From an uncultured Eubacteriales bacterium (GTDB lineage Bacteria > Bacillota > Clostridia > Christensenellales > Borkfalkiaceae), in assembly GCA_900549005.1 (NCBI GenBank), contig URMT01000014.1:1-26242 (forward strand): a stretch of 26,242 bases of DNA, in the 5' to 3' direction. The notes below the pieces were generated by a model. The model was not told the origin of the DNA, searched no databases, and saw only the letters and a program-made list of their open reading frames with translations. Shown piece after piece: positions 16,718-22,691 of the stretch. Position 1 is the first letter of the stretch; the number at the start of each line of letters is the position of its first letter. The translations under genes and the position numbers were made by a program.

Positions 16718-18400
16718 CTACCACCTTCTGCCGCCTCGCGGCCCGCCGAAACGCGGAGGGCGGGGCGGGCGCGGAGGACGCGGCCCGCGCCGACCCCACG
16801 GAAAGCGCGGAGGTCTTGCAAACCTGCTCCTTCTGCCCAGAAATCCGCCCAGCGCGCCGCCTATTGCCGCGCCGCCGAGGAATGCCGCCGCAGACGAAAA
16901 GCCGCTGCCGCTGTCGTCATAGTCGTAATAATTTCCGCTTTCGCTGTCGTAAATCTTTCCGCTGTCCGCACGTTCGCGCGCGGCACACTCGTCTGCGCAC
17001 AGTTTTAAAGCGGCGTTGCACTTATCGGCCATATCCATTATGTATACTTTGGCGTCCGAGAGCATACGCGCCATTGCGGGAGTGGAGTATTTTACGGCAT
17101 TTTTGTAATAGGGCGACGAGAGGGCATAGAGTATGTGCGCGTTCTGAGCAAGATGCCGCGTACATTCCTCCGCCGTGCCGCCCGAAGCCCACAGCCTGTT
17201 TGAAACTTCCTGCGCGAACTTTTTCGTGCTCTTTATTTGCCGCACTTCCAGCTCTGCCATAAAAGCGCCCAGCCACGCCTCGCCGCAGTCGCCGTCGCGC
17301 TCTATCGCGCGCGAATATGCCACCGCGGCAGACACGAAGTCCCCGCGCGAGAGCGCCGCCCTGCCTTCATCGAGTATTTTAAAGAGGTCGTCCGCCTGCC
17401 CCGCGCCGAAACTGCCGTAATTTTTAGCCGCGCCTGCGGCGTTATTTGCGGCATATGTGCCTCCGTTTTGCATCTTTCGGCTGAAAAAACGGGTTTGAAG
17501 ATTATCGGCTATTTCAATTTCGTACCCGCCTGCGGGGTACTTTGAAAGGTCTACGCCCTGCCCGCGAAAGAACGAGGGAAGTTCGGAAGGCTGCAAGCCT
17601 TCGAACACCGCACAGCAAGCGGCGGTAAGCCGCTCTTCGCTTATCCTGTCGCAAAAACGCGACCATTCGTTTTTAACCCACGGCGAGTTTATGTTCTGTG
17701 CGCTGCAAGCTATGAGAATGAAGAATTTACAGCTGTACAGCGCCTTGTATATTATAGGTTCGTAGTCCTCGCCCAGCCTGCCTTTAAGCGTTACTTCCGA
17801 CATAAAGGTCTTTATTCCGCGGCGGGTGAGTTCGTCGTATATCCTGCGCGCAACCACGCGCTCTTTGGTTGGTCTGCCCCCGTCGTCCGTCGAACGGAAC
17901 GAGAGAAAGACGTCAAAGTCCTCCTCCTTCTCCATCCGCTGCTTGATTTCTGCCTGCAAGCGTTCGATTGCCCCCGCCTTTTCGGCGTAAGACTGCGCCT
18001 GCGCGGGAGGGGCGTACTTTACCGCATTTATGTAATTTTCGTCCTGCAATATGCTGCCTTTAACCGTCCTGCGGCAGGTGGGTACGCGCAGCCCGGTGCG
18101 CGGGTCGGGAACATACTCTACGCCATACCTGCTTAAAACCATACCCCAGTGCGCCTCGGCGTCCTGCGGGTTGCGCTCCAATATGAGCGAATACTCGCGC
18201 TCGGCCTCGGAAAAATCGCAATTAAGACGATAGGAATTGGCGCGGCTGAGCGCAAGCGACAGCGCCTCTGACCTTCCTCCGCGGAAGTTATATCTGTTGC
18301 CGCAATAGGGGCAGGCGGCTTCCAGCCCGTCGGAAGAGTACCGAAGTGGCCCGCCGCACGTGTCGCACAAAATCGGCAACGCATTGTTTTTATCCTTCAA
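16718..18400 (-). CDS. zinc-ribbon/TPR-like/TIR protein with Gly-zipper and Arg/Pro-rich tail (TIR-2)
   Basis: A 560-residue paralogue of TIR-1. I place the start at a TTG (18400) because GGAGG lies six bases upstream and the product then aligns with the TIR-1 N-terminus; the ATG at 18418 lacks a ribosome site. It has a zinc ribbon (LCDTCGG and CPYCGN), a TPR-like pair, and a TIR domain identical to TIR-1 up to NEWSRF, including the candidate catalytic Glu. A second TPR-like module follows: AYSRAIERDGDCGEAWLG, then YYKNAVKYSTPAMARML, which echoes NYINAVKYAPPAQAQSY before the TIR domain. The C-terminus differs: an acidic Tyr/Asp/Ser patch, a glycine zipper (FLGGAAIGGALGGFLG), and about 40 residues of Arg, Pro and Gly. 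That tail could insert into or bind anionic membranes. Role inferred as effector or sensor. Confidence 0.85.
   Translation of the reverse strand: MKDKNNALPILCDTCGGPLRYSSDGLEAACPYCGNRYNFRGGRSEALSLALSRANSYRLNCDFSEAEREYSLILERNPQDAEAHWGMVLSRYGVEYVPDPRTGLRVPTCRRTVKGSILQDENYINAVKYAPPAQAQSYAEKAGAIERLQAEIKQRMEKEEDFDVFLSFRSTDDGGRPTKERVVARRIYDELTRRGIKTFMSEVTLKGRLGEDYEPIIYKALYSCKFFILIACSAQNINSPWVKNEWSRFCDRISEERLTAACCAVFEGLQPSELPSFFRGQGVDLSKYPAGGYEIEIADNLQTRFFSRKMQNGGTYAANNAAGAAKNYGSFGAGQADDLFKILDEGRAALSRGDFVSAAVAYSRAIERDGDCGEAWLGAFMAELEVRQIKSTKKFAQEVSNRLWASGGTAEECTRHLAQNAHILYALSSPYYKNAVKYSTPAMARMLSDAKVYIMDMADKCNAALKLCADECAARERADSGKIYDSESGNYYDYDDSGSGFSSAAAFLGGAAIGGALGGFLGRRSRFARPPRFPWGRRGPRPPRPPRPPRFGGPRGGRRW
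17658..18094 (-). repeat. near-identical TIR block, copy B
   Basis: Partner of 15915-16351; see that entry. The differences here are at 17699, 17702 and 18083. Confidence 0.95.
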
Positions 18401-18476
18401 ACTATACCTCCGCCGCATTGCGCGGCGCAGACAATATGCGGAATTCAGCCGCACATATGCCCAAGCCAAGCCGCTT

Positions 18477-19064
18477 TCAGCTCATCTGCGAATCAATCTT
18501 TTTGCGCAGTTCTTCAAGCTCCTTGTCTATCGCCTCGTCAGAAAATTCGCCAGCGCCCGCCTGATTTTCTATCATCTTCTCTATCTCGGCGTCGTCGGTG
18601 TTGCCCACTTTTGCCGCGCTGGCGAACGAATCCTGGCTGGTTTCCATAAATATATCCATCTGCTCGGCCTGCTTTTCGGCCTTGCCCATCGCTATTTCAA
18701 ACTGCTTCTGCACCTCGATGAATTCCTTTTCGTCGGCGAGCTTTGCCATCTCTTTGCTCAGAACGCTCATTCCGCCCAGAAATTGTTTGGTCATCATCGT
18801 CATATCCTTCATCTGCGAAGTGATTTCAAAATTCAAAAGCATCTCCTGCGCGCGCTTTTGCTGCAACAAGGTCATTTTATAGCCCGTGAGCGCCAGGTTG
18901 TACTGTGCTTCCAGCCCGTTCTTTTTTGCCTCGACCGCCTTCTGCACGAACACCTTTTTCTGCTCTTCCAAAGCGTCTATCTGCTTGTTCATATTGTATA
19001 CGGTGCGCTTTATAAGCCGCTTTTTTTCAAGTTCCTTTTCTATCTTGCTCTTAAAAAGACCCAT
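18477..19064 (-). CDS. ESCRT-III (Vps2/CHMP-like) helical protein with MIM1-like tail
   Basis: A 195-residue, almost wholly helical protein that I read as a Snf7/Vps2-type ESCRT-III subunit. The start MGLFKSK resembles the amphipathic MGLFG-type start of Vps2. The N-terminal half is strongly basic; the Met-rich middle (SQMKDMTMMTKQFLGGMSVL, 83-102) and FIEVQKQFEIAM resemble CHMP1/CHMP2; then come METSQDSFASA and TDDAEIEKMIENQ, like the regulatory helices. The C-terminus fits the MIM1 motif that binds Vps4 MIT domains: Asp176, Ile179, Glu182, Leu183, Leu186 and Arg187 fall on the (D/E)xxLxxRLxxL(K/R) positions, with Glu replacing the first Arg. GGGGAGA precedes the ATG. ESCRT-III polymers bend, cut or seal membranes. 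The family call is from pattern reading, not a profile search. Confidence 0.78.
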   Translation of the reverse strand: MGLFKSKIEKELEKKRLIKRTVYNMNKQIDALEEQKKVFVQKAVEAKKNGLEAQYNLALTGYKMTLLQQKRAQEMLLNFEITSQMKDMTMMTKQFLGGMSVLSKEMAKLADEKEFIEVQKQFEIAMGKAEKQAEQMDIFMETSQDSFASAAKVGNTDDAEIEKMIENQAGAGEFSDEAIDKELEELRKKIDSQMS

Positions 19065-19134
19065 ACATATCTCCCCGCGAAGCCGTTTTGCCCCGCAAAA
19101 TAAATTAAGTAAGCCTGTGCAGAAATTTAAATTT

Positions 19135-19746
19135 TTATTCGGCGTTTTCGTCGGATAAGGCCTGCTTTTTATCGTCTGCGGGCGAACTTTGCTTTTCCTT
19201 TCCCGCCTCGGCGTCGAGCTGTTCGCCCGTTTCAAACATAGCCAGAAGTTCGTCGTCGTGCTCGTTCACGCCATAGATGCGCTCGTTCTCTTCGTAGCCG
19301 CTCTGCACCTCGTTCCAGATATCGTCTGCCTCGGTGAGCACCTGTTCGCTGCTGACCTTGGTGTTGAGCGCCTTGTTTAAAAACTGCGCCAGCCCCTTCT
19401 GGTCGGCAAGCAGGTTGCCGAGCGAAACCTTGCCCGTGCGCACGAAAAACTCGTTGTCGTCTATCGTGCTTTTGAGCTTTCTGAGCAGCTTCATATTGTA
19501 CATCAGGTACATTCCACGCTTTACGTCGGTCTGGTTCTCCTCGCGCAGCGAAGTGATTTTTTTGGCGTAGAAGAGTTTGAGCTCGCGGTTTGTTTCCTTC
19601 CTCCCCTTTTCGAGGAGTTCGTCTATGGTGCGCGCCCGTTCGACTATCGCCGATTCGAGGTCGTTTTCCTGTTTTTCGAGGTCGCAGATGGCTTCAACCA
19701 CGTCCTCGCGCTTTAATTTTTCGTACTTGCTTTTAAAGGGCCACAT
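19135..19746 (-). CDS. second ESCRT-III/Snf7-like coiled-coil protein
   Basis: A 203-residue helical protein whose start MWPFKSKYEKLKRED parallels MGLFKSKIEKELEKK of the next gene. Long basic helices (about 10-95) containing RGMYLMYNMKLLRKLKS are followed by a shorter helical region with an ADDIWNEVQSGYEEN segment, and an acidic tail from about 160 (NEHDDELLAMFETGEQLDAE). This basic-core/acidic-tail order and its length suit an ESCRT-III subunit. No clear MIM1 is present; LLAMFETGEQL could be a degenerate MIT-binding helix but I cannot show it. GGGAGGAATT directly precedes the ATG. It could form hetero-polymers with the downstream Vps2-like protein, as eukaryotic subunits do. Alternative: a PspA-like or unrelated coiled-coil protein. 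Confidence 0.62.
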   Translation of the reverse strand: MWPFKSKYEKLKREDVVEAICDLEKQENDLESAIVERARTIDELLEKGRKETNRELKLFYAKKITSLREENQTDVKRGMYLMYNMKLLRKLKSTIDDNEFFVRTGKVSLGNLLADQKGLAQFLNKALNTKVSSEQVLTEADDIWNEVQSGYEENERIYGVNEHDDELLAMFETGEQLDAEAGKEKQSSPADDKKQALSDENAE

Positions 19747-19797
19747 AATTCCTCCCGAAATGGGCGCACCCGCACAATCTGACGGGGCTAACCCTGT

Positions 19798-20235
19798 TTA
19801 CCTTTCAGTATGCACTCCGCGTTCGGCTATCAGCACGTTTATATCTTCGATATACTTATCGGCCTTGCCGCTGCCCTCTTCGCCGCGCGTCTTAGTGAGT
19901 TCTATCTTTATGTCGCCGAGGGCGTTCTTTATCTTTTCGTCTATCACCGCCACCTCGTCGTCTGCCGACGGGGTGAGATACAGCAGTTTATCGTAAAGAT
20001 TGTTGAGCTTTGCCTGCATTTCCGCCTTGCCCTCTGCAAGCGCTTTGAGCACCTGCACGGTGCGGGCGTTTTCGCCAACCTCGTCCCTGCTTTCCAGCAC
20101 GGTTTCGTCCACGCTGCGCTTGCGCCTGCGCGTGAAGATGAGCGCGGCGATTATCACGCCGACGAATACGGCGGCGACCAGCACTATTATAACTATTTCG
20201 TAGTCGGCAAGGTTCGCCAGAAGATTTGCGTTCAT
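19798..20235 (-). CDS. single-TM coiled-coil membrane protein
   Basis: A 145-residue protein of unrecognised family. One strong TM helix (about residues 13-35, VIIVLVAAVFVGVIIAALIF) is followed by a basic stop-transfer patch (TRRRKRS) and a mostly helical cytoplasmic part with predicted coiled coil (about 57-88 and 94-117). The predicted topology is N-terminus out, C-terminus in. It has no cleavable signal peptide and no enzymatic motif. The start at 20235 has GAGGTGG about eight bases upstream. It sits between the SPFH gene and the ESCRT-III-like genes, so it may anchor or nucleate the polymer at the membrane, but this is only inferred from position and topology. Confidence 0.8.
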   Translation of the reverse strand: MNANLLANLADYEIVIIVLVAAVFVGVIIAALIFTRRRKRSVDETVLESRDEVGENARTVQVLKALAEGKAEMQAKLNNLYDKLLYLTPSADDEVAVIDEKIKNALGDIKIELTKTRGEEGSGKADKYIEDINVLIAERGVHTER

Positions 20236-20365
20236 TTATTTGCCACCTCTTTTATTTTTATGTATAAAAATTGCAATAGTTGCGGCATATTGCCGCGCCA
20301 ATTTTAAAATTTACCGCCTATACCGCGCCACCGCATCCTGACAAACCGGGCGCCGCAGGCCTCTT
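20236..20365. other. 130-bp gap in the operon with two small palindromes
   Basis: Between the SPFH stop and the TM-protein start lie a GCGGCA/TGCCGC hairpin (near 20281-20296) and a 12-base palindrome AATTTTAAAATT. A T-rich stretch follows the hairpin on the minus strand but is too far away for a normal terminator. This may give partial termination or RNA processing after the first gene. Confidence 0.35.
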
Positions 20366-21202
20366 TTAATCCAGCTTTTCGCCGCAGGCGGAACAGAATT
20401 TTGCGCCGCCTTCGTTGAGCTTTCCGCACTTGGGGCACGCCTTTTTTGCTGATACGGGCTTGCCGCAGGCAGAACAGAATTTATCGCCCGCCGAATAGGG
20501 CGCGCCGCAGTACGGGCATATACCCGCCGCACGGTGCGAAACGTTCTTTCTCGCGTCTTCGATTGCGGCGATGTCTTCGTCGGATATCACCACGCTTGCA
20601 ATCGTGAACGAGAACATTTTGAGGCCGTAGTCCTCTTCGAACATCTTCGAGAGCACGGGGAGCACCGACTGCGCAATCTCGTCCTTATGTTCGCTCATTC
20701 TGTCGAACGTAAGCCCTCCCGAGCGCATAGCGCCCGCTATTGCGGGTTCCACCTTGCTGAGCATACGGGTTGCAAGCCTCTCTTTCAGGTCCTGCACGGT
20801 GTATTCGTCCTCTGCGCCGATGAGCACCATATACGCCTTGCGCGGGTTGCTTATCTGCACCTCGAACTCGCCGTGCGCGCCCACTTTTACGGGCACGTCG
20901 GTTTCGGGGTCGCGGAAAGAAAAGCGCGTCTTTGTGCCCCACATAACTTTGAGCCGCGCCGTCTTTGAAAGGTAGATTACCTCTACCGAAACGTTTTTGC
21001 ACTTTCTTTTGGACTTCTCTTCAAATATCTCGTAGCTGCCGCTTTGCAGCGTATCCATCAGAATTCCGTCCTTGATGAAGATTGCGTTGTGCGTTTCGGG
21101 CACGACTATTCTGGCGTCGGGCTCCAAACCGTCGGCCGATATCCTTTTGAACAGCTCGGTGTTGTCGCCCTCGTATTTTATAACCTGCAAGTCTTTTGCC
21201 AT
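20366..21202 (-). CDS. SPFH/band-7 domain protein with two C-terminal zinc ribbons
   Basis: A 278-residue protein, first gene of the operon. Residues 1-225 form an SPFH-type domain of the soluble subgroup often annotated virion core protein-like: IVVPETHNAIFIKDGILMDTL (32-52), WGTKTRFSFRDPETDVPVKVGAHGEF split around residues 88-113, then SNPRKAY, and helices to EDARKN. Two zinc ribbons follow: Cys229/232/243/246 and Cys256/259/270/273, both of CxxCG type. No TM segment is present, so membrane binding would be peripheral. SPFH proteins oligomerise into ring or cage assemblies on membranes and mark microdomains. The start at 21202 has a strong GGGGGAGG site. Its place at the head of an ESCRT-III/Vps4 operon suggests it senses or marks damaged membrane; that role is inferred. 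Confidence 0.88.
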   Translation of the reverse strand: MAKDLQVIKYEGDNTELFKRISADGLEPDARIVVPETHNAIFIKDGILMDTLQSGSYEIFEEKSKRKCKNVSVEVIYLSKTARLKVMWGTKTRFSFRDPETDVPVKVGAHGEFEVQISNPRKAYMVLIGAEDEYTVQDLKERLATRMLSKVEPAIAGAMRSGGLTFDRMSEHKDEIAQSVLPVLSKMFEEDYGLKMFSFTIASVVISDEDIAAIEDARKNVSHRAAGICPYCGAPYSAGDKFCSACGKPVSAKKACPKCGKLNEGGAKFCSACGEKLD

Positions 21203-21270
21203 AATATAACCTCCCCCGGCATTCCGCCGGCGTGCGGAACGATAAAACGTCATTATATCATTCCGATAAT

Positions 21271-21299
21271 ATAATACCATAAATATGTTCATTTGTAAA
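21271..21299 (-). promoter_or_regulatory. promoter of the SPFH-ESCRT-TIR-protease operon
   Basis: On the minus strand TTTACA (21299-21294), a 17-base spacer and TATTAT (21276-21271) each match consensus at 5 of 6 positions. Transcription would start near 21264, giving a leader of about 60 bases. A second TATAAT-like box lies at 21252-21257 without a good -35. Confidence 0.75.
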
Positions 21300-21398
21300 G
21301 AGCTGAATAAAATTTGCCGCGATAGCCGTAAAATGGCGCTGAACGGGGCATATGCGCGGGGCAACCGCAAATCAAGCGGACATATTACCCTCCCCCGC

Positions 21399-21619
21399 TG
21401 TCATTTCGCGTGCGCGAGCAAAGCGCTGCTCTGCCGAGGCTCCGCACACTGTGTGGAAACGGCAGATGAGCAAAGCCGCTGCTACTTTGCGGAGGGCTCC
21501 CTTGGAGAAACCGCAAATCAAGTGACCGAGGGGAACGCACAGCGAAATCCCGACGCAAGGCGGCGAACAGCGGGCGGCTTTGAGATTTCTCCGCTCGCTA
21601 TCGCTCGGTCGAAATGACA
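21399..21619. repeat. MITE-like or palindromic element with TGTCATTTCG ends
   Basis: A 221-bp segment begins TGTCATTTCG and ends CGAAATGACA, a perfect 10-bp terminal inverted repeat. It encodes no transposase and no plausible protein. The right end (GAGATTTCTCCGCTCGC followed by TATCGCTCGGTC) is a sequence type I associate with abundant intergenic repeats in gut Firmicutes. Two internal copies of a GAGCAAAGC-GCTGCT motif are present. No clear target-site duplication is seen. Confidence 0.6.
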
Positions 21620-21643
21620 AATTATGGTGCACCGTGCCGCCGC

Positions 21644-21687
21644 AAAAAGGGCGGGCGCGCCGCTTATGATTTTAAAGCGGCGCGCCC
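21644..21687 (-). terminator. terminator after the alarmone synthetase gene
   Basis: A 13-bp perfect GC-rich stem (21653-21665 with 21675-21687, nine-base loop) is followed on the minus strand, after four bases, by TTTTT. It lies 36 bp beyond the stop codon at 21723. Confidence 0.78.
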
Positions 21688-21722
21688 GGTTAAAGAAACA
21701 GTATATTGAAATTTATATATAA

Positions 21723-22427
21723 TTATACTCCCTCTATCGCCGCACGCACGCGCTGCATTTCGTCGTCTAAAAGCGCGCTGCGCTCGGCACAGTCGTAAAG
21801 CCGCTTTGCCGTGGCGGCGGCAAGTTCGGGCGGCAGGTTCTTTTTATACCTCAGCTTGTGTTCGAGGTTTGCCCAGAACTCCATAGCTATCGTCCTGAGC
21901 TGGACTTCCGCCTTCATCTGACGCTTGCCGTCCTGCAAATATATGGGAGTTTCCACAATGAGGTGCAGGCTGCGGTAGCCGTTGGGCTTGGGGTTCTTTA
22001 TATAGTCTTTGGCGGCAATCAGCTTTACGTCGTCCTGCTTCAAAAGACAGTCGGCAAGCATATATATGTCGTCTTTGAACGAACAGATTACGCGTACGCC
22101 CGCAATGTCGGTAAGGTTGCTCTCTACCGAAGAGAGCGTTTTGGGATAGCCGCGGCGGTTGAGCTTTTCAAGTATGCTTTCGGGCGATTTTAAGCGGGAC
22201 TTTATGGTATCTATCGGGTTGCGTTCGTGACGGAGCGAGAACTGCTCGTCGAGCACCCTGAACTTTGTTTCTATCTCCATTATTGCGCAGCGGTAGTAAG
22301 ACATCAGCCTTTTAAGTTTTTCAAGCGTGCCCATCATACGCGCCATACTGCCCTCTGAAAGGGCGGCCACCAGCCGCTCTTCGACCCCTGCGGAAAGCTC
22401 CCCGCTTTCGCCGACGCTCTCTTCCAT
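21723..22427 (-). CDS. relQ: small alarmone synthetase, RelQ type (GTP pyrophosphokinase)
   Basis: A 234-residue single-domain RelA/SpoT synthetase that transfers pyrophosphate from ATP to GTP or GDP to make (p)ppGpp. The landmarks are RLKSPESILEKLNRRGYP (78-95), DIAGVRVICSF (107-117), IKNPKPNGYRSLHLIVE (143-159) and the catalytic-site segment AEVQLRTIAMEFWANLEHKLRYK, split over residues 173-195. There is no HD hydrolase or TGS/ACT domain, so it is a RelQ/RelP-type enzyme rather than a full Rel. A helical C-terminus of about 40 residues suits RelQ tetramers. The N-terminal 30 residues are acidic and unusual. GGGAGG lies eleven bases before the ATG at 22427. A TATAAT-like box at 22486-22481 is preceded by four 16-bp repeats, and the gene has its own terminator, so it is a separate unit. 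Confidence 0.9.
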   Translation of the reverse strand: MEESVGESGELSAGVEERLVAALSEGSMARMMGTLEKLKRLMSYYRCAIMEIETKFRVLDEQFSLRHERNPIDTIKSRLKSPESILEKLNRRGYPKTLSSVESNLTDIAGVRVICSFKDDIYMLADCLLKQDDVKLIAAKDYIKNPKPNGYRSLHLIVETPIYLQDGKRQMKAEVQLRTIAMEFWANLEHKLRYKKNLPPELAAATAKRLYDCAERSALLDDEMQRVRAAIEGV

Positions 22428-22480
22428 TATAAATATTTCCTCCCGTAAATTTATGTGCCTTCTGCCGATTATTTGTTCAC

Positions 22481-22486
22481 ATTATA
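22481..22486 (-). promoter_or_regulatory. possible -10 box for the alarmone synthetase
   Basis: On the minus strand TATAAT at 22486-22481 lies 54 bases before the start codon. I could not find a convincing -35 at 16-18 bases, so an activator or an alternative element may be needed. The tandem repeats begin about 60 bases further upstream. Confidence 0.4.
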
Positions 22487-22545
22487 CAACGCCATTGTAA
22501 AAACAAGGTGTTGCGGCGGTAAAAAATAAGCGAACGCCGCGCCGT

Positions 22546-22609
22546 GCGCATACTTTACAACGCGCATACTTTGCAACGCGCATACTTTGCAACGCACATT
22601 CTTTGCCGC
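22546..22609. repeat. four tandem 16-bp repeats upstream of the alarmone synthetase
   Basis: Unit GCGCATACTTTGCAAC. Copies are 22546-22561 (one difference), 22562-22577 and 22578-22593 (identical), and 22594-22609 (diverged). They sit between the ppk terminator and the alarmone synthetase promoter region. There are no spacers, so this is not a CRISPR array. Confidence 0.9.
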
Positions 22610-22624
22610 AAACATACCGAACCC

Positions 22625-22665
22625 AAAAAATGCGCCGCCCCGCAAAACGGGACGGCGCATTTTTT
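22625..22665 (-). terminator. intrinsic terminator after ppk, symmetrical
   Basis: A 13-bp outer stem (AAAAAATGCGCCG with CGGCGCATTTTTT) plus a short CCCG/CGGG inner stem and a five-base loop. T-runs flank it on both strands. It lies 27 bp after the ppk stop and closes the ppx-ppk unit. Confidence 0.92.
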
Positions 22666-22691
22666 ATTTTACCCGTTCAATCGCACAAATT

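Larger units (their letters stand above)
21203..21722. other. 520-bp intergenic region between the large operon and the alarmone synthetase
   Basis: It holds the operon promoter, a 221-bp element with terminal inverted repeats, and the terminator of the alarmone synthetase gene. A 14-bp direct repeat AACCGCAAATCAAG occurs just left of the element (21363-21376) and again inside it (21509-21522). I see no gene here. Confidence 0.8.

Noticed and set aside
18401-18469. Longer N-termini for TIR-2 from ATG at 18469 or 18418
   Set aside because: Neither has a ribosome site, and both add residues not found in the paralogue; the TTG at 18400 has GGAGG at six bases.
18360-19103. A 247-codon plus-strand open frame
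   Set aside because: It is antisense to the ESCRT-III-like gene, which has a strong ribosome site and coherent helical pattern; the hydrophobic Leu/His/Phe-rich product is typical of an antisense of Lys/Glu-rich coding.
19065-19235. A 57-residue N-terminal extension of the ESCRT-III-like protein
   Set aside because: It overlaps the end of the preceding gene, is low-complexity and basic, and would place MGLFKSK with its strong ribosome site inside the protein.
12622-21202. The operon as a phage-tail or contractile injection island
   Set aside because: The SPFH protein is often labelled virion core-like, but no capsid, tail, sheath or baseplate gene is present.
22546-22609. Possible CRISPR array
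   Set aside because: The 16-bp units are directly adjacent without spacers and no cas gene is present.
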